DNA of 64,000 nucleotides, taken from NCBI GenBank assembly GCA_050946115.1, contig JBMNUF010000002.1, positions 139,622 to 203,621 on the forward strand. Reading direction: 5' to 3'. The first letter of the stretch is position 1; each line of letters begins with the position of its first letter. Position numbers and translations under genes: made by a program. Positions 16,384-23,606 of the stretch are shown here, one piece after another. Origin of the DNA: CAYFRC01 sp050946115. Its GTDB lineage: Bacteria > Bacillota > Clostridia > Christensenellales > Aristaeellaceae. The notes under the pieces are model-generated. The model had not been told where the DNA came from. It ran no database searches and saw nothing but the letters and a program-made list of their open reading frames with translations.

Positions 16384-19300
16384 TTGCGGCTAAAGAGACT
16401 GGAGATACAGGGGTTCAAGTCGTTCGCCGACAAGGTGGAGATCACGTTCGAGGACGGGATCACCGGCGTCGTGGGGCCGAACGGCAGCGGCAAGAGCAAT
16501 ATCGCCGATGCCGTCCGCTGGGTGCTGGGCGAACAGAGCGCGAAATCGCTGCGCGGCACCAAGATGGAGGACGTCATCTTCGGCGGCACGGAAAAGCGCA
16601 GGCGGCTCGCGTTCTGCGAGGTTTCGCTCATCTTCGACAACGAAGACGGGGCGCTGCCTATAGATTTTCGCGAGGTTTCCGTCACGCGTCGCGCCTATCG
16701 AAGCGGCGAGAGCGAATACTCCATCAACCGCCAGACGTGCCGCCTGCGCGACATCGTGGATCTGTTCCGCGACACGGGCATCGGCAAGGAAGGCTATTCC
16801 CTGATCAGCCAGGGCAGGATCGATGAAATCCTGTCCAGCAGGAGCGAAGAGCGCCGCAACGTATTCGAAGAAGCGGCGGGTATCGTCAAATACAAGGCGC
16901 GCAAGCAGGAGGCGGAGCGCAGGCTCGAAAATACGCGCGCGAACCTGTCGCGCGCGGAGGATATCCTGCGGGAGCTTACGAACCGCGTAGAGCCGCTTCG
17001 CAGGCAGAGCGAAACGGCAAAGCGGTATATCCTGCTTCGCGACGAGCTGAAAAAGCTGGACCTCAACGTGTTCCTCGCGAAAAGCGAGCACGGCGAGGCG
17101 AGGCTTTCCGAGCTTTCCGAAACGCTGGAGGGCTTTCAGGCGATCCTCTCCGAGGCGGAATCTCTGCAAACGCGTTACGCAGCGGAGCGCGACGAAACAC
17201 AGGAACACCTGGCAATCTTAGAGGAGGAAGCCGCCGCCGCGCGGGAAACCGTGCAGGAGGCGATCCGCAGGACGGAGGCGCAGGAAGGCGCGGTATCCGT
17301 CCTGAAGGAGCGCATGCTTTCCTCCGAGCGCGACAGAGAGCGCCTGCTCTCCGAAAAGAATGCCGCCGAACAGGGCGAGGGCGGCGTGGACGCGGAAATC
17401 GTGCGCCTGGGCGAAAAAATCGGGCTGGAAGAAGAAGCGCTGCGCGAGGCGCAGGATGCGCTTTCGCGCGAGCGGGAGGAGCTCTCTTCCGCAGAAGAAA
17501 CGCTTCGGGAAACGGAAGAAAAGCTGGAAGCCGCAAAGGCGGAACTCATCTCCGTCATGAACGGGCTTTCGGACGTCCGCAGCGAGACGGCGCGCCTTTC
17601 GGCCCTGCGCGATGCGCTTTCGGAGCGCGTCAAGGCGGCGGAGGACGATTCCGGCAGGGACGAAGTAGACCTTTCCGAGCTCAAAAATCAGCTCGAGGAG
17701 GCATCCGAGGCGCTCCAAGGCGGCACTGCAGAGCGCGAAAGGCTCTCCGCATCGCTCGCACAGGCGGAAAAGCGGAGTGCGGACGGGAAAAACCGGCGCT
17801 TCGCGCTCGATACCGAGATACGGACGCTCTCCGAGACCCTGCAGGCGGCGCTTTCGCGGCTGAAACTGCTCGAAGAAATGCAGCGCGATTACGAGGGCTA
17901 CCAGTATTCCGTCAAAAACGTCCTCATGCACGCGCAGCGCCAGGGGGAAAGCGGCGTGCGCGGCGTGGTCGCGTCGCTCCTTTCGGTGCCAAGGCAGTAC
18001 GAGCGCGCCATCGACATGGTGCTCGGCGCGGCGCTGCAAAACGTGGTCGTCGACCGCGAGGAAGACGCCAAGCGCATGATCGATTACCTCCGCCAGAACC
18101 GCATGGGCCGCGCGACGTTTTTGCCGATCAGCGCGGTGCGGGGCAGGACGCTCGACCACGGCGAGCGGCAGGTGCTCAACATGCCCGGCTGCATCGGGGT
18201 CGCGAGCGAACTCGTATCCTACAGCGCGGAGTATAAGGGCGTCATGGAGAACCTCTTAGGGCGCACCGTGATCGCGGAAGATCTGGACAGCGGCATCGCA
18301 ATCATGCGGGCGGGGCGGCACGCGTTCCGTCTGGTGACGCTGGACGGCGATGTGATGCACTCGGGCGGCTCGATGACGGGCGGCAGCGCGCAGAGCCGCG
18401 CGACGAGCCTGCTTTCGAGAGAGCGCGAGGTCGCGGAGCAGAAAAAGCAGATTGTAGACGTGCGCGAAAATCTCGCCAAGGCAGAGGCGGAAAAGGCCGC
18501 GCTCGCGCAATCCTTGGCAAAGACGGCCGAGGAGAGAGCGTCCCTTGCCGAACAGCTACGCGCGCAGGAGCTTCTGTGCGCGCGGAACGAGGAGCGCCTC
18601 GAGGGCGCGCGCGCGGAATACGAGCATCGGGCGCAGCATACCAAGCTGGCGTTTGAGGAAAAGGAGCAGCTCATCACGCAGCTCGCGCTGACCGAGGAGG
18701 CGCTGCAAAACATTTCGGGTGCGCAGGGCGCGGGCGAAGACGCGCGCGGCAGGCTCCACGCGGACATCACCGAGACGCAATCGCGCCTCACCCCCCTTCG
18801 TTCGAAGGCGGAGGCGCTGCGCAAGGCGGTGCAGGACGAAAGCGTCCGCACGGCATCCCTCGCGCGCGGACTCGAGGCCGCAAAAGCCGACAGGAACCGC
18901 CTGACGCACGACAAACAGAACATGCAAAAGCTGCTCACAGACAGCGCGCGCCTTTTGGCAGAAAAGGAAGCGTCGCTCGCGGAGGACCAAGCGTCTCTCG
19001 CGGACGCGGAAAAGGCGCTGACCGAAGCCAAAAAGGCGCTCGACGGGGCGAGGGCGGGCTTTCAGGACAAAGATACACAGCGAACGGGCGCGCAGGAGCG
19101 CATTTTGGAGACGGGGCGTCTGCTCGACGCGCAGCGCGTGCGCATCGACGAGTATTCCGAGCGCAAACACCGCGCGGAGTTTCAGAAGGCGCGCATCGAG
19201 GACGACATCGCCCAGATGACGCGGCGCATCTGGGAGGATTACGAGCTGACAGTCGAAGGCGCGAAGGCGTTTCGCGACGAGGACGTCAAAACGTCGGGCG

Positions 19301-19959
19301 CGGAAAAGCGCATCGCCGAGATTCGGCAGGAAATCAAGCGCATGGGAAACGTCAACGTCGCATCGCTGGACGAATTTCGGGAGGTGTCCGCGCGCGTCGA
19401 GGATATGACCGCACAGCGCGGCGACCTCATGAAGGCGCAGATCGACTTGCAGGACATCATCGACGAGCTGCTCAAAAAGATGGAAGCACGATTCAAAGCG
19501 CAGTTTGAGGCGCTCGACCGATCTTTCCGCCGCACGTTCGTGCGCCTGTTCGGCGGCGGGCAGGCGGCATTGCGGCTCACCGACCCCAAGGACGCGCTGA
19601 ACTGCGAGATCGAGGTGTTCGCGCAGCCGCCGGGGAAAAAGTTGCAGCTGCTCTCGCTGCTCTCGGGCGGCGAACGGGCGTTGACCGCCATTGCGATCCT
19701 CATGGCGATCCTCGAGATCAAGCCGTCGCCGTTCTGCTTTCTGGACGAGATCGAGGCGGCGCTCGACGACGCGAACATCGACAACTTCGCGGACACGCTG
19801 CGCGAATACGCGAAGGAGACGCAGTTTATCATCATAACGCACAGAAAGGGCACCATGGCGCGCTGCGACGCGCTCTATGGTGTGACGATGGAGGAAAAGG
19901 GCGTTTCGCGCGTGATGAGCGTAAAATTGCAGGATGCAGAGGCCATCGGAGGCGCATAA
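16384..19959 (+). CDS. smc: chromosome segregation SMC ATPase
   Basis: The 1191-aa condensin subunit has an N-terminal Walker A (GPNGSGKSNI), long coiled coils around a hinge (about residues 515-660, GVRGVVASLLSVPRQYERAI), the ABC signature LSGGERALTAIAIL and Walker B FCFLDEIEAALDD near the C-terminus. It compacts and segregates chromosomes with ScpA/ScpB, which are not in the window. An ATG at 16375 directly abuts GGAGG, whereas TTG at 16384 is nine bases away and yields the family-typical N-terminus RLKRLEIQGFKSFADK, so TTG is preferred. ftsY follows after 22 bases. Confidence 0.95.
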   Translation: MRLKRLEIQGFKSFADKVEITFEDGITGVVGPNGSGKSNIADAVRWVLGEQSAKSLRGTKMEDVIFGGTEKRRRLAFCEVSLIFDNEDGALPIDFREVSVTRRAYRSGESEYSINRQTCRLRDIVDLFRDTGIGKEGYSLISQGRIDEILSSRSEERRNVFEEAAGIVKYKARKQEAERRLENTRANLSRAEDILRELTNRVEPLRRQSETAKRYILLRDELKKLDLNVFLAKSEHGEARLSELSETLEGFQAILSEAESLQTRYAAERDETQEHLAILEEEAAAARETVQEAIRRTEAQEGAVSVLKERMLSSERDRERLLSEKNAAEQGEGGVDAEIVRLGEKIGLEEEALREAQDALSREREELSSAEETLRETEEKLEAAKAELISVMNGLSDVRSETARLSALRDALSERVKAAEDDSGRDEVDLSELKNQLEEASEALQGGTAERERLSASLAQAEKRSADGKNRRFALDTEIRTLSETLQAALSRLKLLEEMQRDYEGYQYSVKNVLMHAQRQGESGVRGVVASLLSVPRQYERAIDMVLGAALQNVVVDREEDAKRMIDYLRQNRMGRATFLPISAVRGRTLDHGERQVLNMPGCIGVASELVSYSAEYKGVMENLLGRTVIAEDLDSGIAIMRAGRHAFRLVTLDGDVMHSGGSMTGGSAQSRATSLLSREREVAEQKKQIVDVRENLAKAEAEKAALAQSLAKTAEERASLAEQLRAQELLCARNEERLEGARAEYEHRAQHTKLAFEEKEQLITQLALTEEALQNISGAQGAGEDARGRLHADITETQSRLTPLRSKAEALRKAVQDESVRTASLARGLEAAKADRNRLTHDKQNMQKLLTDSARLLAEKEASLAEDQASLADAEKALTEAKKALDGARAGFQDKDTQRTGAQERILETGRLLDAQRVRIDEYSERKHRAEFQKARIEDDIAQMTRRIWEDYELTVEGAKAFRDEDVKTSGAEKRIAEIRQEIKRMGNVNVASLDEFREVSARVEDMTAQRGDLMKAQIDLQDIIDELLKKMEARFKAQFEALDRSFRRTFVRLFGGGQAALRLTDPKDALNCEIEVFAQPPGKKLQLLSLLSGGERALTAIAILMAILEIKPSPFCFLDEIEAALDDANIDNFADTLREYAKETQFIIITHRKGTMARCDALYGVTMEEKGVSRVMSVKLQDAEAIGGA

Positions 19960-19981
19960 CACGGGCAAAGGAGGGGCTTTT

Positions 19982-20878
19982 ATGGGCCTTTTTGACAGAA
20001 TCAAGCAAACATTGACCAAGACCCGCCAAAACGTGACGGGGCGCATGGACGAACTCGTCGCGCAGTATACGGAGCTGGACGACGATTTCTACGAGGATTT
20101 GACGGACATCCTCATCATGGCGGATGTCGGCGTGAAGACGTCGGAGGCGGCGGTATCGCGCCTTCGCGAAAAGTGCCGCGCGGAGAAGATCGGAAATCCC
20201 AATGAGGCGCGGCAGGAGCTGCAAAAGATTTTGATCGACATCATGGGAAACGAGCCGATGCACCTTGCCTCCCCGATGGTGCTCATCGTGATCGGGGTGA
20301 ACGGCGTGGGGAAGACGACGTCCATCGGCAAGCTCGCGACGCGGTTTAAGACGGTAGGCAGGCGCGTCATCATCTGCGCGGCGGACACGTTCCGCGCGGC
20401 GGCGGCGGACCAGCTCGCGGTGTGGGCGGAGCGCGCCGACGTCCCGCTCGTCCGAAAGGCAGAGGGCTCGGACCCCGCTTCGGTGGTGTACGAGGGCATC
20501 CAGGTCGCGAAGCAAAAGCACGCGGACATCCTGGTCGTCGACACGGCGGGCAGACTCCACAACAAGAAAAACCTGATGGATGAACTGAAAAAAATCTCCC
20601 GCGTGGTGTCCAGAGAGTACCCCGAGGCGACGTACAAGGCGCTGCTCGTGATCGACGCGACGACGGGGCAGAACGGGCTCGCCCAGGCGGACGTATTCAA
20701 AGACGTGGCGGATCTGGACGGCATCATCCTGACGAAGTTGGACGGCACGGCGAAGGGCGGCATCGCGATCGCCATCCGCAGCGAACTGGGGCTGCCCGTG
20801 CGCTATATCGGAATCGGCGAACAGATAGACGACCTCGAGCCGTTTGAAGCGAAGGACTTTATCGAAGCGATCTTCTGA
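19982..20878 (+). CDS. ftsY: signal recognition particle receptor FtsY
   Basis: The 298-aa SRP GTPase receptor has only the NG domain: the N four-helix bundle (residues 1-90), then GVNGVGKTTSIGKLA (G1), DTFRAAAADQL, VVDTAGR (G3), TKLDGTAKGG (G4) and a C-terminal EPFEAKDFIEAIF. The acidic A domain of proteobacterial FtsY is absent, as usual for Bacillota. It docks SRP-bound ribosomes at the membrane. The ATG follows AAAGGAGGGG. ffh is not adjacent. Confidence 0.96.
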   Translation: MGLFDRIKQTLTKTRQNVTGRMDELVAQYTELDDDFYEDLTDILIMADVGVKTSEAAVSRLREKCRAEKIGNPNEARQELQKILIDIMGNEPMHLASPMVLIVIGVNGVGKTTSIGKLATRFKTVGRRVIICAADTFRAAAADQLAVWAERADVPLVRKAEGSDPASVVYEGIQVAKQKHADILVVDTAGRLHNKKNLMDELKKISRVVSREYPEATYKALLVIDATTGQNGLAQADVFKDVADLDGIILTKLDGTAKGGIAIAIRSELGLPVRYIGIGEQIDDLEPFEAKDFIEAIF

Positions 20879-20905
20879 CATCGAGAACAGGGCGGTGAAA
20901 AGACT

Positions 20906-21835
20906 ATGATTACGGCGGTGAGCCTGAACCCGAGCATCGACAAGATGGTGACTGTCGAACAGTTTACCTACGGCGCTACCAACCGCGTCACGCACACGAG
21001 AAACGACCCGAGCGGCAAGGCCGTAAACGTGGCGATCACGGCTTCGGAGCTGGGCGTAGAGACGGAGTGCATCGGCTTTCTCTACGAGGAAAACGGGCGC
21101 ATGGTGGAAAACAGGCTTTTGCTCCACGGCGTAAAGACGGATTTCCTCTGGCAGGAGGGGCGCGTCCGCACGAACATCAAGCTGCTGGACGCCTCGCGCT
21201 CCATCGTAACCGAGATCAACGAGGCGGGCGTCCCCGTCACACAGGACGCCCTTCAAAAGATGCTGGAACTTGTGGCGAACCACGCGCAGGACAGCGATTT
21301 CCTGGTGCTCACGGGGTCGCTGCCGCCGGGATGCCCCAAGGACTTCTACAGGACGATCATCGAGGCGGTGGAGGGGCTGAACTGCAGGTGCGTGCTCGAC
21401 GCGGAGGGTGAGGCGCTTATAAAAGGGCTCGAGGCAAAGCCCTTCCTCATCAAGCCGAACCTGCACGAGGCGGAAATTGCGGCGGGGCGACCGCTTCAGT
21501 CCCTTTCGGACGTACGCGAAGCCGCCGCGCGCTTTTTGGACATGGGCGCGGAAAACGTCGTGGTCTCCATGGGCAGCAAGGGCGCGATGCTCGTAAACGG
21601 GCGCGGCGCGTATTTTGCGGAACAGATTCCCGTGCAGGTCAAATCGACCGTCGGCGCGGGCGATGCGATGGTCGCGGGGCTCGTCGCAGGATTCATGGGG
21701 GATCTCCCCGACGAGGACGTGCTGCGCATGGGCGTCGCGTGCGCCACCGCGAGCGTGGTGCAGGAAGGGTCCCAGCTCATGGAGCGGGAGACGTACAAAA
21801 ACTTCTATAAGCAGATACAGGTACAGGAATTGTAA
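20906..21835 (+). CDS. PfkB-family sugar-phosphate kinase, probably 1-phosphofructokinase
   Basis: The 309-aa ribokinase-fold enzyme starts MITAVSLNPSIDKMVTVEQF, as in FruK/LacC kinases. It has NDPSGKAVNVAI for substrate binding, GSLPPGCPKDFYR, and the C-terminal anion-hole motif TVGAGDAMVAGLVAG with the catalytic Asp. The likely reaction is phosphorylation of fructose-1-phosphate or tagatose-6-phosphate. No PTS fructose genes are nearby; it lies between ftsY and hom. The closest fructan-related gene is the GH32 enzyme at 34059. Confidence 0.85.
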   Translation: MITAVSLNPSIDKMVTVEQFTYGATNRVTHTRNDPSGKAVNVAITASELGVETECIGFLYEENGRMVENRLLLHGVKTDFLWQEGRVRTNIKLLDASRSIVTEINEAGVPVTQDALQKMLELVANHAQDSDFLVLTGSLPPGCPKDFYRTIIEAVEGLNCRCVLDAEGEALIKGLEAKPFLIKPNLHEAEIAAGRPLQSLSDVREAAARFLDMGAENVVVSMGSKGAMLVNGRGAYFAEQIPVQVKSTVGAGDAMVAGLVAGFMGDLPDEDVLRMGVACATASVVQEGSQLMERETYKNFYKQIQVQEL

Positions 21836-21850
21836 AGGAGAGATACCCAA

Positions 21851-23032
21851 ATGATTGGCGTTGCGGTTTGCGGTCTCGGCGTCGTCGGCTCCGGCGTCGT
21901 CAAAATGCTGACGGAGAGTCAAAAGCGGCTGTCCCTCGCGACGGGAGAACAGATCGAGCTCCTCTACGGCGTGGACATTCGGGAGGTTTCGCTTCCGAGC
22001 GGGGTGTGCCTCGTACACGATCTCGATGCGCCGCTCAAAGACGATCGCGTGAAGATCGTCGTGGAGGCGATCGGCGGCGTTCGCATCGCGCACGAATATA
22101 CGAAGCGCGCGCTCACGGCGGGGCGCTGGGTCGTGACGAGCAACAAGGAACTCGTCGCGACGCACGGGGACGAGCTGTGCGTGATCGCAAAGGAACACGG
22201 CGCGGAATATCTCTTTGAGGCGAGCGTGGGCGGCGGCGTGCCGATCCTGCGCCCGTTAAACGCATGCCTTGCGGGCGACCGCATTACGGAGATCAACGGC
22301 ATCGTAAACGGCAGCACAAATTATCTTTTGACGCGCATGAAAAACGAGGGGCTCGGCTACGAAGAGGCGCTCGCGGACGCGAAAAAGCTCGGCTATGTCG
22401 AGGCGAACCCCGCCGCGGACATCGAGGGCTGGGATACGCGGCGCAAGCTCGCGATTCTGGCAAACGCGGCGTTCGGCTCGCGCTTTTCCGACGAAAAGGA
22501 TATCCCGACGACGGGCATTTCCGCCGTCACGAGGGAGGATTTTTCCGCCTGCGCCGCATTCGGCGGAACGCTGAAATTGATCGCGCACGCGAAAAAGACG
22601 GAGGACGGCTGGCAGGGCTGGGTACATCCCGCATTTGTCGCACATGGCAGTTCCTTTGCCGCCGTGAACGACGTGTTTAACGGCATTATGGTGCATGGTG
22701 AAGCCGTCGGCGACGTGTTCTTTGCCGGGCGCGGCGCGGGGAGCATGCCCACGGCGAACGCGGTCATCGGCGACATCATCGACGCGGCGCGGCACATGCA
22801 ATCGGGCCTAAAGCGAAACGCCTTTTCGGAGACGCCGCCGTTTTGCGGCGCGGATCTTCCGGAAAAGGCGATCGTCCGCATAACGGGCGCGACGCGGGAG
22901 GAAATCCGCGCGATCCTTCCGGAGTGCGAAATCCACATGCAGGACGGCGTGCTTGCGGTTCTCTGCGCCGGAAAAGATGCCGAAAAACTCTCCGCGTTTT
23001 CGGGCAGCGGCATCCCGCTGTACGTGGTCTAA
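21851..23032 (+). CDS. hom: homoserine dehydrogenase
   Basis: The 393-aa NAD(P)-dependent enzyme reduces aspartate semialdehyde to homoserine for Thr and Met synthesis. It has the Rossmann motif GLGVVGSGVV, VTSNKELVATHG, the substrate-binding GIVNGSTNYLLTRM and the catalytic DIEGWDTRRKLAILA. The C-terminal part after about residue 330 is short (about 60 residues) and does not clearly match a full ACT regulatory domain. Ribosome binding site AAAGGAGA. It is the last gene of the GC-rich housekeeping block; thrB/thrC are not present here. Confidence 0.93.
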   Translation: MIGVAVCGLGVVGSGVVKMLTESQKRLSLATGEQIELLYGVDIREVSLPSGVCLVHDLDAPLKDDRVKIVVEAIGGVRIAHEYTKRALTAGRWVVTSNKELVATHGDELCVIAKEHGAEYLFEASVGGGVPILRPLNACLAGDRITEINGIVNGSTNYLLTRMKNEGLGYEEALADAKKLGYVEANPAADIEGWDTRRKLAILANAAFGSRFSDEKDIPTTGISAVTREDFSACAAFGGTLKLIAHAKKTEDGWQGWVHPAFVAHGSSFAAVNDVFNGIMVHGEAVGDVFFAGRGAGSMPTANAVIGDIIDAARHMQSGLKRNAFSETPPFCGADLPEKAIVRITGATREEIRAILPECEIHMQDGVLAVLCAGKDAEKLSAFSGSGIPLYVV

Positions 23033-23056
23033 AAAGGCTCTTGCAACCAAAAAACA

Positions 23057-23122
23057 GGAACGCCCGCCCACCCACCCTATATTGGTTATGTGCTTTTGTG
23101 GGGAAAGGCGGGTTTTCGTTCC
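23057..23122 (+). other. long-loop inverted repeat after hom
   Basis: GGAACG-CCCGCC (23057-23068) is complementary to GGCGGG-tttt-CGTTCC (23107-23122), giving 12 pairs with a four-T bulge and a 38-base loop. It begins 25 bases after the hom stop. It could end or stabilise the hom transcript, or be a structured RNA; no long U tract follows. Confidence 0.4.
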
Positions 23123-23270
23123 TTGCGAAGCCGCTGTGTTTGCATGGTTTTGGCATTAGAAATACGGTTTTTGGGAATTCGTGGCTTTTTATTCCTTGCG
23201 GCGATGTATTCGTTTCTCGCGCCACCGCAAAGACCGTAAATCTATATCACTAAGCGGTATAGTAATAGCA

Positions 23271-23291
23271 GCAGCCGTGCGCAGCGGCTGC
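23271..23291. other. perfect 7-bp hairpin
   Basis: GCAGCCG (23271-23277) pairs with CGGCTGC (23285-23291) around the loop TGCGCAG. There is no U tract on either strand. Function unknown. Confidence 0.35.
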
Positions 23292-23343
23292 AAAATACCT
23301 ATGTTTTTCGTTTGATAACTTGAAAAATACCGCACAACAGGGC

Positions 23344-23373
23344 TTGCCAACAGGACACCGGATATAGTATAAT
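23344..23373 (+). promoter_or_regulatory. sigma-A promoter of the AT-rich island
   Basis: TTGCCA (23344-23349), an 18-base spacer and a perfect TATAAT (23368-23373). It would transcribe the 63-aa peptide gene and the lipase/RTX gene. Confidence 0.7.
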
Positions 23374-23394
23374 GCCCTAAATGGATGCACGGAA

Positions 23395-23586
23395 GTGTCT
23401 CTTACGGAAACCGGAATATGTATTTTGGCTATCTATGGGGGTGTTGCCATTTTCTACTCGATGTCTTTTTCAACTTCCTTCGTACGATCGTACCGCAATG
23501 CAGCAGACCTTTGTGGAAAAAGGTTGTCCGCCAAACCCGAAGAGGTTTCACCATCTGAAGAGTCAAGCTTTTCGATGAAAAAATGA
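23395..23586 (+). CDS. small membrane peptide upstream of the lipase/RTX gene
   Basis: A possible 63-aa product starts with GTG and has one hydrophobic segment (GICILAIYGGVAIFYSMSF) and a polar Ser/Glu/Lys-rich tail. It lies directly downstream of a strong promoter and its TGA (23584-23586) is just before the ribosome binding site of the lipase/RTX gene. No clear ribosome binding site precedes the GTG, so it could also be an untranslated leader. An alternative frame from ATG 23381 gives 65 residues that look less protein-like. No homology is recognised. Confidence 0.35.
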   Translation: MSLTETGICILAIYGGVAIFYSMSFSTSFVRSYRNAADLCGKRLSAKPEEVSPSEESSFSMKK

Positions 23587-23606
23587 ATCAAGGAGGAGAA
23601 TGGAAT

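Larger units (their letters stand above)
23033..23394. other. 362-base non-coding stretch between hom and the AT-rich island
   Basis: No convincing gene is seen. The stretch holds two hairpins (23057-23122 and 23271-23291) and a promoter at 23344-23373 reading into the island. Base composition shifts here from GC-rich to AT-rich. No recognised riboswitch or tRNA was found. Confidence 0.6.

Noticed and set aside
19832..22198. 788-codon open frame antisense to smc end, ftsY and the PfkB kinase
   Set aside because: It spans three well-identified genes on the other strand and its translation has no recognisable domain; an artefact of high GC.
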